Positions 1-5,567 of a stretch of DNA of 6,131 nucleotides are shown here, in pieces (the stretch's first letter is position 1; each line of letters begins with the position of its first letter). The stretch is from Deltaproteobacteria bacterium RBG_16_54_11 (lineage in GTDB: Bacteria; Desulfobacterota; B13-G15; RBG-16-54-18), in the NCBI GenBank assembly GCA_001797905.1, contig MGQS01000128.1, forward strand, positions 2,410 through 8,540. Reading direction: 5' to 3'. The notes beneath the pieces are model-generated. The model was not told the DNA's origin. It saw only the letters and a program-made list of their open reading frames with translations, and did not search any database. The translations under genes were made by a program, and so were the position numbers.

Positions 1-374
1 GGCCCGGAGTAGAGGAACGTCGTTGCCGGCCCGATGCCTGCACCACGGGAATAGATGCCGGCAAAGAGGGGCAGCACTGTGCACGAGCAGACAGCCAGCA
101 CCGTGCCCGATACCGAGGCGACGGAGTAGGAGAGAACCTTCTTGGCCTGAGCCCCAAAGTATTTGAGCACCGCGGCCTGGGAGACGAACACCGCAATGGC
201 GCCGGCGATAAAGAAGGCGGGGACCAGGCACGTCAGCACATGCTCCCTTGCATATTCCTGGAGCATAAGAAAGGCCTCGAGCCCCGACTGTCTGATTATT
301 GGACTACCCCAGGGGATAAAGTATGCGCCGATAAAGACCAGTACCACGAACGCCAGTTTTTGCCATTCTTTCAA
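1..374 (-). CDS. DUF318/ArsP-type permease, N-terminal part (runs off the left edge)
   Basis: Partial gene: 124 complete codons plus two bases are inside the window. It encodes an inner-membrane permease of the DUF318 (PF03773) family, whose characterised members include ArsP (trivalent organoarsenical efflux) and metal-efflux relatives. Hydrophobic segments lie near residues 7-22, 46-64 and 81-105. The family signature is visible at residues 89-124, with a Cys-Ser-Cys pair (C96, C98) followed by LPLFAGIYSRGAGIGP and FLYSG; paired cysteines here are known to matter for arsenical transport in ArsP. The start is TTG at 372-374: a perfect AAGGAGGT lies 9 nt upstream and no ATG in this frame fits. 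It follows the arsR stop by 27 bp on the same strand, so the two genes form an operon, and an ArsR neighbour supports metalloid or metal efflux. The substrate cannot be decided from this fragment. Confidence 0.85.
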   Translation of the reverse strand, partial: MKEWQKLAFVVLVFIGAYFIPWGSPIIRQSGLEAFLMLQEYAREHVLTCLVPAFFIAGAIAVFVSQAAVLKYFGAQAKKVLSYSVASVSGTVLAVCSCTVLPLFAGIYSRGAGIGPATTFLYSG

Positions 375-383
375 TTTTTATAT

Positions 384-391
384 ACCTCCTT
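384..391 (-). promoter_or_regulatory. Ribosome binding site that fixes a TTG start
   Basis: On the minus strand this reads AAGGAGGT, a perfect anti-16S match, 9 nt before the TTG codon at 374-372. It lies between the arsR stop and the permease gene and is the reason for accepting a non-ATG start. Confidence 0.8.
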
Positions 392-401
392 ACCCGCTAC
401 C

Positions 402-722
402 TCATGCGAATTTATCAATGAGCTTGCCGGTCTCAACAATCTGTTTTTTCAACAAGAGGCCGACATGATCCAATATTTCGAATATCTTTGGATCACGCAC
501 CCGCACCATCACCCGCACCCCTTCCTTTCGAGTGCTGACCAGATGGGTCTTCTGCATCACGGAGATATGCCGGGAGATATTGGATTGCTCTCCATCAATG
601 GCAGGGACAATCTCGCAGATGCATTTTTCCCCGTTTCTCAGACATTCCAGTATCCTCAAACGGGTGGGCTGGGCCATGGCCTTCAAAATCTCTGCCTTTA
701 ATTCAATAACCTGTTCCTCCAT
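402..722 (-). CDS. arsR: ArsR/SmtB-family metalloregulatory repressor
   Basis: A 106-residue winged-helix repressor, normal length for ArsR/SmtB proteins. Residues 14-25 carry the conserved KAMAQPTRLRIL helix. The effector segment is EKCICEI with C34 and C36, matching the ELCVCDL signature in which neighbouring cysteines bind As(III) or Sb(III) in classical ArsR; C27 is a third cysteine nearby. The recognition helix is QSNISRHISVMQ (46-57), and the wing is at residues 63-76 (STRKEGVRVMVRVR). A GGAGG Shine-Dalgarno sequence lies 6 nt before the ATG. The gene is the first of a minus-strand operon with the permease and sits just downstream of a perfect palindrome overlapping its own promoter, so autorepression relieved by a thiophilic metalloid is expected. 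Inferred effector: arsenite or antimonite; another soft metal ion is possible. Confidence 0.93.
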   Translation of the reverse strand: MEEQVIELKAEILKAMAQPTRLRILECLRNGEKCICEIVPAIDGEQSNISRHISVMQKTHLVSTRKEGVRVMVRVRDPKIFEILDHVGLLLKKQIVETGKLIDKFA

Positions 723-737
723 CCGAGACCTCCACGC

Positions 738-761
738 TTATATGATTAATTAATCATATAA
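738..761. promoter_or_regulatory. Perfect 24-bp palindrome, probable ArsR operator
   Basis: The half-site TTATATGATTAA is followed directly by its exact reverse complement, centred between 749 and 750. Long AT-rich dyads of this kind (imperfect versions contain ATTAA/TTAAT cores) are typical binding sites for ArsR/SmtB dimers. It covers the -10 hexamer of the arsR promoter, so binding would block RNA polymerase. Confidence 0.8.
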
Positions 762-783
762 TCACATAATACTGTTTTGTCAA
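753..783 (-). promoter_or_regulatory. Sigma-70-type promoter of the arsR-permease operon
   Basis: On minus, a perfect TTGACA (783-778) is followed either by TATATG after 17 nt (760-755) or by the better TATGAT after 19 nt (758-753). Both -10 candidates lie inside the operator palindrome. The arsR ATG follows about 30 nt later. Confidence 0.75.
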
Positions 784-787
784 GGGT

Positions 788-806
788 AAAAAATCTGTAA
801 GACAGA
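788..806 (-). terminator. Weak terminator-like hairpin after the phosphatase gene
   Basis: On minus, TCTGT-CTT-ACAGA forms a 5-bp stem with a 3-nt loop, followed directly by TTTTTT. It lies between the phosphatase stop and the -35 of the arsR promoter, the right place to separate the two minus-strand units. The stem is short and AT-rich, so efficiency is doubtful. Confidence 0.35.
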
Positions 807-869
807 GGGGGCAGCTGGGTTGTGGGAGGTGTAGGGGGTTGATCTACCTCAGGTTGCGAGGGCTATCCC

Positions 870-1547
870 TTACTGATGTGCCTGAGGCGCTGACGGTACG
901 GATTGCCGAAGGCCCGCGGCTTCGATGCCGGCCTGTTGCTTAATGGCATCGATATCGAGATCCTCAATGAATTTGGCAAGATTGCTCCAGATAACATGGT
1001 GCCCGAAGCGACCCTGCCTCATCTCCCTGATCGCCTCCGCCTTGGTCCAGTTGCAGACGGCCACCCGATAGACCGCGCACATCAGGCCGGTCCGGTCTGC
1101 GCCGTGCTGGCAGTGGACAAATACCGGCGTGCGGTTTTTGTCCGTGGTGACTTGCAGGAAGCGAATGATATCCTCGCGCTCGGGATGCCATGCCTTCATA
1201 GAAATATGCTCGTATGCCAGGCCCGTATCACCGAGCTCCTCCCTGTCCGAATTAAAGGACCGGAGGTTTAATACCGTCTTGACACCCATAGCCCTGAGCC
1301 GGCGCATGCCAGCGGCTGTCGGCTGCGCACCCCGGTACAACGTGGGCGTCACCTGGTGGAGGTTCGGCAGGCCTTTTCGTTGAAACGGCGTTGCCCAATG
1401 GCCGGGGCGGGGTGTTGCCGTGATTGACGCACCTGAGCGCACCCCAAAAAAGAGGGCCACGGCAACCGTGCTGATCAAAAAGAGAATTATTATTATAATG
1501 AAATAGAATCGCCTTTTCGCGAACATGTGCAAGGTCGGTTTCCTCAT
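870..1547 (-). CDS. Membrane-anchored dual-specificity/tyrosine phosphatase family protein
   Basis: A 225-residue cysteine-based phosphatase. Residues 1-13 are basic and 14-36 form one hydrophobic helix with no clear cleavage site, so it is probably N-terminally anchored with the catalytic domain outside the cytoplasm. The catalytic P-loop is VHCQHGADRTG at 144-154, with nucleophile C146 and phosphate-binding R152 (the CX5R signature). Upstream landmarks of this bacterial family are LYRGAQPTAAGM (70-81), the beta-strand VLNLRS (92-97) and KAWHPE (118-123), the region expected to hold the general acid. The substrate is unknown: phosphoprotein, phosphoinositide or another phosphoester are all possible. 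The start is uncertain: the ATG at 1547 has no good Shine-Dalgarno sequence, while M8 has GAGGA 14 nt upstream. No convincing promoter was seen upstream. It is a single gene, divergent from the peptide/radical SAM unit, with 86 bp between its stop and the arsR promoter -35. Confidence 0.85.
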   Translation of the reverse strand: MRKPTLHMFAKRRFYFIIIIILFLISTVAVALFFGVRSGASITATPRPGHWATPFQRKGLPNLHQVTPTLYRGAQPTAAGMRRLRAMGVKTVLNLRSFNSDREELGDTGLAYEHISMKAWHPEREDIIRFLQVTTDKNRTPVFVHCQHGADRTGLMCAVYRVAVCNWTKAEAIREMRQGRFGHHVIWSNLAKFIEDLDIDAIKQQAGIEAAGLRQSVPSAPQAHQ

Positions 1548-1711
1548 GTTACGTCACTGAAATATGTCCCGCTCGGTCCACCGTATCACACCCCCCCTCC
1601 CCGGGCAATATAAAGCTCCCAGGTGCAGGGATAGAGGTGTAGCCGGGGGCGGAGAAGCGGCCCTGGTTTTCCCTGATTTATCCGGCAGGGAGCTATGCGG
1701 CGTTAATTCTC

Positions 1712-1739
1712 TTGACTTTTATCGTCTGCCATCTATAAT
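1712..1739 (+). promoter_or_regulatory. Strong sigma-70-like promoter for the peptide/radical SAM unit
   Basis: TTGACT (1712-1717), a 16-nt spacer and a perfect TATAAT (1734-1739). The predicted transcript starts near 1746 and has a leader of about 88 nt before the small peptide gene. The remaining intergenic stretch 1548-1711, between this promoter and the divergent phosphatase, holds only a minor 6-bp inverted repeat (TCCCTG at 1670-1675, CAGGGA at 1686-1691). Confidence 0.7.
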
Positions 1740-1757
1740 TTTTATAATAAGAGCACT

Positions 1758-1782
1758 ATGCTATAGGATTTATCTATAGCAT
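1758..1782. repeat. 9-bp inverted repeat in the leader of the peptide gene
   Basis: ATGCTATAG (1758-1766) and CTATAGCAT (1774-1782) are perfect inverted copies separated by 7 nt. The repeat begins about 12 nt downstream of the predicted transcription start. The position fits either an operator for a dimeric repressor or an mRNA leader hairpin. No T tract follows, so it is not an intrinsic terminator. Confidence 0.6.
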
Positions 1783-1833
1783 CGGCGCATACTGTGAGGG
1801 CCCAGGCCACTTTTTGATGAAAGGGGGAATACT

Positions 1834-1938
1834 ATGAAGGCTCAAAAGAAGGGTATGTCACGTAAGGACAGAGACCTGGAGGCTAGGTTCTGGTTGATGA
1901 TGCGGGCAACCGGACCGGGGAAGAAATGCCTCAAGTGA
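1834..1938 (+). CDS. 34-residue peptide, candidate precursor for the adjacent radical SAM/SPASM enzyme
   Basis: A 34-codon ORF with ATG at 1834 and TGA at 1936-1938. A purine-rich Shine-Dalgarno sequence (AAGGGGGA, 1821-1828) lies 5-6 nt upstream and a strong promoter lies further up. The first 16 residues are highly charged (MKAQKKGMSRKDRDLE), then comes an aromatic/hydrophobic stretch ARFWLMMRA and a C-terminal tail TGPGKKCLK with the only cysteine at residue 32. There is no signal peptide. The gene ends 17 bp before the radical SAM gene, which has a weak ribosome site of its own, so translational coupling is likely. Short precursor genes directly upstream of SPASM-type radical SAM enzymes are a known RiPP arrangement; from memory, the CbpA/CbpB two-gene cassettes look similar, but I could not check this. 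Function as a precursor is inferred from position and size. Confidence 0.65.
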   Translation: MKAQKKGMSRKDRDLEARFWLMMRATGPGKKCLK

Positions 1939-1955
1939 AAGAGCTAAAAAACTAA

Positions 1956-3017
1956 ATGATTGCCGGTTCGGCAATAAAGACCTTTGATTTTTTTATCCAG
2001 TGGCATCTCACTGAGCGATGCAACCTGCGATGTCGCCACTGTTATCAAGCAGGGAAAAACGTTGAGGAGATGACACCCGAGGCAGTAAAGAGCGAGATCG
2101 ACGGGGCGACCGAGATGTTTCAGGCCTGGGAGGCGGAGTATGACGTTAAGGTTGCCCCGTCGATTCATTTTACAGGAGGGGAACCCCTGCTCTATGAAGG
2201 GCTTTGGGATGTCGTTGCCTACGCAAGACAACAGGGATATGGAACGGCCCTGATGAGCAACGGGTGCCTGATTACGGCAGAGGATGCGCAAAAAGCATCC
2301 GGCCTCGGCATATCCGACATCCAGGTGAGCCTGGAAGGTCGGGAGGGCCTTCACGATTCCATCCGCGGCAAAGGGAGCTTCGCTGCAATGGCCAAAGGCG
2401 TAGAAGAGTTGATCGCAGCCGGCAACCGGGTGACTGCCAACGTTACCCTCTCTCGTCTTAATTGTGATCTCCTTGAAGAGACCGTAGAGGTTGCACGAAC
2501 GATTGGTTGCCGGAGGATAGGATTTTCCCGCGTGGTCCCTTGCGGAAGGGGCAAGGCATTGTTAGAGAGCCTCCTCAGCCCCCAAGAGCTCCGGAACGCA
2601 TATCAAAAGATTGCATCGTTGAATAGTCCTGCCTATGAGGTTAGTTCAGGAGACCCCTTGGCGGGGACACCCATGGCTGATAACGCTGCCGAAGAAAATG
2701 ACCTTACCCTTGCCGGCTGCAGCGCGGGCTTTTCCGGTGTGACTATTACCAGCGATGGCACTGTCATGCCCTGCCGGAGAATTGGTCTGGCCGCTGGCAA
2801 TTTGAAGAGAAAACCGCTTCGGGAAATTTGGGCGAGCTCCGATCTTCTCTGGCAGTTACGCAGGCGGGAGAACTATCACGGCCAGTGCGGGCGTTGCCCT
2901 CACTGGCCTTCGTGCCGAGGCTGCCGGGCAGTAGCTTATGCCTACTCCGCAGCCCGGGGGAAACCCGATCTTTTTGCCGATGATCCGCAGTGTTGGATCG
3001 CTGAGGAAACTGCCTGA
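1956..3017 (+). CDS. Radical SAM/SPASM domain protein, probable peptide maturase
   Basis: A 353-residue iron-sulfur enzyme. The radical SAM cluster motif is C22-N-L-R-C26-R-H-C29 (CX3CX2C), with a SAM-contacting GGEP at 74-77 after IHFT. The C-terminal SPASM domain is complete: C255-X12-G-X4-C273, C311-X2-C314-X5-C320-X2-C323 and a final C346. These seven cysteines would bind two auxiliary [4Fe-4S] clusters, and the CX2CX5CX2C spacing is one residue shorter than the usual CX3C ending. SPASM enzymes typically modify ribosomal peptides or proteins, for example by forming thioether or carbon-carbon crosslinks. No RRE/PqqD-like domain is evident before the cluster motif. An in-frame TAA lies directly before the ATG at 1956, so translation cannot begin earlier. 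The Shine-Dalgarno sequence is poor, suggesting coupling to the peptide gene. The expected substrate is the upstream 34-residue peptide; the chemistry cannot be read from the sequence. No transporter or protease gene accompanies the pair. Confidence 0.9.
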   Translation: MIAGSAIKTFDFFIQWHLTERCNLRCRHCYQAGKNVEEMTPEAVKSEIDGATEMFQAWEAEYDVKVAPSIHFTGGEPLLYEGLWDVVAYARQQGYGTALMSNGCLITAEDAQKASGLGISDIQVSLEGREGLHDSIRGKGSFAAMAKGVEELIAAGNRVTANVTLSRLNCDLLEETVEVARTIGCRRIGFSRVVPCGRGKALLESLLSPQELRNAYQKIASLNSPAYEVSSGDPLAGTPMADNAAEENDLTLAGCSAGFSGVTITSDGTVMPCRRIGLAAGNLKRKPLREIWASSDLLWQLRRRENYHGQCGRCPHWPSCRGCRAVAYAYSAARGKPDLFADDPQCWIAEETA

Positions 3018-3023
3018 GAACGG

Positions 3024-3047
3024 CAGATAGACATCGGCCTCTATCTG
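3024..3047. repeat. 8-bp inverted repeat after the radical SAM gene
   Basis: CAGATAGA (3024-3031) and TCTATCTG (3040-3047) are perfect inverted copies with an 8-nt loop, starting 7 nt after the radical SAM stop codon. No T run follows, so it may stabilise the 3' end of the transcript or be a Rho-dependent or weak end signal rather than a classical terminator. Confidence 0.45.
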
Positions 3048-3085
3048 GAAATCATTAACAACGCAGTTCGTTTCGCTTCTTCCTC

Positions 3086-3114
3086 TTGACACCCTCTGGC
3101 AGTTTATCTAAACT
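3086..3114 (+). promoter_or_regulatory. Probable promoter of the CoA-transferase operon
   Basis: A perfect TTGACA (3086-3091), a 17-nt spacer and TAAACT (3109-3114, four of six consensus bases). It would give a leader of about 45 nt to the ATG at 3165, or about 87 nt to the alternative ATG at 3207. Confidence 0.45.
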
Positions 3115-3164
3115 TGATTGAGAATGCGTGGTCTTTTTAATCTTCAATCTATATAACAAATTAA

Positions 3165-4253
3165 ATGCTAAAAAAGTACTCCACTTACGCTGGCAAAAGA
3201 TCACCTATGAAAAATGAAAACAGCAAAATCATGACCGCAAAAGATGCTATCAGCGAATTCGTTCATGATGGCGATCAACTGGTTATAGGTAATTATACCG
3301 TGGGAAGCTGCGCCGAGCTCATTTATGAGGTCATCCGACAGGGAAAAAAGGATTTTACCCTGTATTCCCAGTCAGGAATTTTTGATGTTGAGGTCCTCGT
3401 CGGAGCCGGCTGCGTCAACAGGCTGATTACGACATATGTGCTGCGGGCGGGCGGCAGAAAAGGCGGTTCTGCGGTGGAGCGGGCGTTAAATGCGGGGACC
3501 CTTGAAATTGAGGACTATACGAACTTCGACTATAATGCGCGTCTGGTCGCGGGCATGCACGGTTTTACCTTTATCCAGGTGCTGGAAGGTGTCATGGCCA
3601 CGGATCTGTTTCGTAAAAGAAGTTTTATGGGGGAGGATAAATTCCGCGTGATCAAATGTCCCTACACCGGCAAAGACCTGCTCACGGTACCGGCTGCAAA
3701 CCCTGACGTGTGCATCGTGCATGTGCAAAGGGCCGATAAATCTGGAAACGCCCAGTACTGGGGAGCACTGGGCAGTGTGGCGGCCGCCGCACTTGCCAGT
3801 AAGAGGATAGTTGTTTCCTGCGAAGAAATAGTCGAACATGATGTCATTCGGTCCAGTCCGCATCTGACAATCATACCCGCCTATCGGGTAAGTGCCGTAG
3901 TCGAAATTCCCTGGGGGGCGCACCCAACGGAAGTGCTGGGCCATTATAATATAGACTTCTTTATGTATGGTTTGTTCGTTATGGCCGACGGTACGGCCGA
4001 CGGACTTAAAGCCTGGATGGACGAGTGGATTTACGGTTGTGAAAACCGCGCAGCATATATTGATCGTTACATACACAGGTTTGGCAGCGGCATCCTTGAC
4101 GGCATCAAGGCAAAGGCCTTTTATTCTGCGCCCGCGAACTACGGATCAGCTTTCACCACGAGATGGGACCGTGAGGGCAGGGAGAGAAATATGGGCCTGA
4201 CGATGGAAGAGCTGGAGAAGACATTGAGGGAACGGGGGAAACTTTATGACTAA
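3165..4253 (+). CDS. Family I CoA-transferase, alpha subunit (glutaconate CoA-transferase GctA-like)
   Basis: A 362-residue protein (348 from the second ATG) of the CoA_trans family, GctA type. These enzymes act as heteromers in the cytoplasm, moving CoA between an acyl-CoA and a free carboxylate. Visible landmarks are MTAKDAISEFVHDGDQLVIG near the N terminus, QGKKDFTLYSQSG in the first Rossmann-like segment, and VQRADKSGNAQYWGALG (187-203), the strand-turn conserved in this family. The start is unsettled: neither ATG 3165 nor ATG 3207 has a Shine-Dalgarno sequence. GctA proteins normally begin about 8 residues before the MTAK segment, which favours 3207; the extra 14 residues are basic and look non-homologous. 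The stop overlaps the beta-subunit start by 8 bp, implying coupled translation. Which acid is used (glutaconate, a 3-oxoacid or another dicarboxylate) is not visible; no pathway dehydrogenase or decarboxylase lies in the window. Confidence 0.85.
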   Translation: MLKKYSTYAGKRSPMKNENSKIMTAKDAISEFVHDGDQLVIGNYTVGSCAELIYEVIRQGKKDFTLYSQSGIFDVEVLVGAGCVNRLITTYVLRAGGRKGGSAVERALNAGTLEIEDYTNFDYNARLVAGMHGFTFIQVLEGVMATDLFRKRSFMGEDKFRVIKCPYTGKDLLTVPAANPDVCIVHVQRADKSGNAQYWGALGSVAAAALASKRIVVSCEEIVEHDVIRSSPHLTIIPAYRVSAVVEIPWGAHPTEVLGHYNIDFFMYGLFVMADGTADGLKAWMDEWIYGCENRAAYIDRYIHRFGSGILDGIKAKAFYSAPANYGSAFTTRWDREGRERNMGLTMEELEKTLRERGKLYD

Positions 4254-5061
4254 ACCATATACACTCCAAGAGCTTTTGGTGATTGCCGTTGCCAAGGAGA
4301 TACGCGACCATGAAAATATCATCCTGGGAGTCGGACTGCCCACGACCGCCGGGGCGCTGGCCAAGACGTTGTATGCCCCCCATGCGACCCTCATGATGGA
4401 GTCTGGAATCATCGATTTTGAACCACTCCTGCCGTTGAACCACATCGCCGATGCTCATTCCTGCCGCGGGTTTTCCTATGCCACGGACCTGTTTTCCGCC
4501 TTTACCATGACCTACCGCGGTTTTGTCGACGTTTGTTTTCTAGGCGTGGGCCAGATCGATAAATACGGCAACGTGAATACGACCGCGATCGGGGATTATT
4601 ACAAACCGACAATGAGGCTGCCTGGATCGGGCGGCGCCGCGGATTTCCTATCATACGCGAAAAGGACGGTTCTCACGATGCTGGGAGGCAATTTCGTGAA
4701 CAAGCTGGATTACATGACCTCCCCCGGATACCTTGATGGGGGGGACAGCAGAGATAAATCCGGTCTATTCCCCAAGGGCTCAGGGCCGGCGATGCTTTTG
4801 ACCACGAAAGGGGTATTCAGATTCGATCCTGAAACGAAAGAGATATATCTCGCGCAGATCCATCCAAGAGTCAGCATTGATGATGTAAAGAAAGACGTAC
4901 CATGGGATTTGAAGATCGCACCTAATCTGTCGGAGACCCCTCATCCGACGGATGAAGAGATCGATTTCATCCGGCGATTTGCCCCGGCGATGTCAGCGGG
5001 GCGGGAGCTGAGTCTGGAATTGACAATTAATAATATGATGAAAAAAGCAAAACCGACATAA
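4246..5061 (+). CDS. Family I CoA-transferase, beta subunit (GctB-like)
   Basis: A 271-residue partner of the preceding subunit, close to the 266 residues known for GctB of Acidaminococcus. In family I transferases the beta subunit supplies a catalytic glutamate that forms a glutamyl-CoA thioester. Here the best candidate is E52 in LMMESG (49-54), almost the same position as Glu54 of GctB. Further family landmarks are GVGQIDKYGNVNTTAIGDY (100-118) and RLPGSGGA (124-131). Its ATG lies inside the last codons of the alpha gene, with a GGGGGA ribosome site at about 4234-4239, so the subunits should be made in equal amounts. With the glutamate present it should be a true transferase rather than an IpdAB-type hydrolase that reuses the fold, but this rests on eye alignment. 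The C terminus is short and basic (MMKKAKPT). Confidence 0.87.
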   Translation: MTKPYTLQELLVIAVAKEIRDHENIILGVGLPTTAGALAKTLYAPHATLMMESGIIDFEPLLPLNHIADAHSCRGFSYATDLFSAFTMTYRGFVDVCFLGVGQIDKYGNVNTTAIGDYYKPTMRLPGSGGAADFLSYAKRTVLTMLGGNFVNKLDYMTSPGYLDGGDSRDKSGLFPKGSGPAMLLTTKGVFRFDPETKEIYLAQIHPRVSIDDVKKDVPWDLKIAPNLSETPHPTDEEIDFIRRFAPAMSAGRELSLELTINNMMKKAKPT

Positions 5062-5076
5062 AGGAGCCCCACAGCT

Positions 5077-5208
5077 ATAACGGCGAATTCGACCAAAAAG
5101 CTCAAGGTAAATGCCGCGTTTGATGTCAATAGAATGTCGGATATGTCAGACTCTGATCGGGCTGATCCGGTCATTCTAGCTGGTGATACAATGTTTTATA
5201 CGTTATAA
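5077..5208 (+). pseudogene. Start-less ORF fragment, possible remnant of an ABC transporter substrate-binding protein
   Basis: Directly after the beta-subunit stop, an AAAGGAG ribosome-site-like sequence (about 5060-5065) is followed not by ATG but by ATA (5077-5079) and an open frame of 43 codons ending at TAA 5206-5208. It encodes STKKLKVNAAFDVNRMSDMS and later DPVILAGDT. To my eye this resembles the region just after the signal peptide in some branched-chain amino acid-type periplasmic binding proteins of syntrophic/Desulfobacterota bacteria (patterns like NAAFDVNKMSDMSDFDP and PTGDT). That recollection was not checked. After GDT the resemblance stops and the sequence turns AT-rich, so signal peptide and body are both missing. 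The reading is a decayed or recombined end of a gene that once lay in this operon; a chance ORF is the alternative. Confidence 0.4.
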
Positions 5209-5391
5209 GTATAATAATTTAAATTCTGAGCTTTTTTTTCTAACTGCAGGATGAGAGCAATGGCCTCCGAGATACATGCATGACTCATCCGACATCTGTG
5301 GCAGATCAAGACCAGGCAGCCTTACAACCTCGATGCCTCGTATCTTAAACGCCCCATGATAAGGACAATTTCCCCTTGACAAAAGAGGCAT
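5203..5391 (-). CDS. Possible small Cys/His-containing protein (62 aa), unrecognised
   Basis: An open frame of 62 codons with ATG at 5391-5389 and TAA at 5203-5205. The protein has three cysteines and several histidines in a metal-site-like pattern: CPYH at 9-12, then C38 and C45 with SHP just after. The central stretch FKIRGIEVVRLPGLDLPQMS (15-34) reads like a folded domain rather than random sequence. Against it: no Shine-Dalgarno sequence before the ATG, its 5' end overlaps the tRNA promoter on the other strand, and the tail is lysine-rich and AT-biased. It may be a small real protein, a relic, or chance. I do not recognise a family. Confidence 0.3.
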   Translation of the reverse strand: MPLLSRGNCPYHGAFKIRGIEVVRLPGLDLPQMSDESCMYLGGHCSHPAVRKKSSEFKLLYL

Positions 5392-5404
5392 AACTTGTTA
5401 TCAA
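5376..5404 (+). promoter_or_regulatory. Promoter of the tRNA-Val gene
   Basis: A perfect TTGACA (5376-5381), a 17-nt spacer and TATCAA (5399-5404, four of six). The predicted start is about 10 nt before the mature tRNA 5' end. A short poly-T (5414-5420) lies in the 5' leader. Confidence 0.6.
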
Positions 5405-5421
5405 TAAAGGGATTTTTTTGT

Positions 5422-5497
5422 AGGCACGTAGCTCAGGTGGTAGAGCGCTACCTCGACGCGGTAGAGGTCGACGGTTCGATACCGTCCGTGCCTACCA
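5422..5497 (+). tRNA. tRNA-Val (anticodon GAC) with C at position 33
   Basis: A complete 76-nt cloverleaf with encoded CCA. Acceptor stem AGGCACG/CGTGCCT (7 bp), TA at 8-9, D-arm GCTC-AGGTGGTA-GAGC, anticodon stem CTACC/GGTAG with loop TCGACGC, variable loop AGGTC, T-arm GACGG-TTCGATA-CCGTC, discriminator A and CCA at 5495-5497. All stems pair perfectly. The middle of the loop, GAC (5455-5457), reads valine GUC/GUU codons, and A73, A35 and C36 fit known valine identity elements. The odd point is base 33 (5454), which is C instead of the nearly invariant U that makes the anticodon U-turn; the rest of the loop matches the TTGACGC type I associate with valine tRNAs. Moving the anticodon by one base to restore U33 would break the stem register. 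It has its own promoter and a hairpin 70 nt downstream. Confidence 0.85.
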
Positions 5498-5567
5498 TAT
5501 GTCTTTATCTTTTCATGATACAACAAAAGGAAAGGGTTTTTCGCATCTACATTTTTTAAGAATGAGG

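Noticed and set aside
163..753. Open frames on the plus strand across the permease and arsR genes
   Set aside because: They lie opposite two clear minus-strand genes with family motifs and good ribosome sites; their translations show no domain.
847..887. CCTCAGG/CCTGAGG inverted repeat around the phosphatase stop
   Set aside because: The arms are separated by 27 nt and one lies in the coding sequence; no T run follows in either direction, so it is probably chance.
3486..4076. 196-codon minus-strand open frame
   Set aside because: It is a complementary-strand shadow of the CoA-transferase alpha gene, with no ribosome site and no recognisable motif.
5196..5236. Terminator after the CoA-transferase operon, based on the run of eight T at about 5229-5236
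   Set aside because: The only inverted repeat nearby (TTATAC/GTATAA) is short, all AT-rich and not adjacent to the T run; no GC stem is present.
5515..5559. 14-codon ORF between the tRNA and thrS as a leader peptide for attenuation
   Set aside because: It contains no threonine codon and has no ribosome site, so classical leader-peptide control of thrS is not supported.
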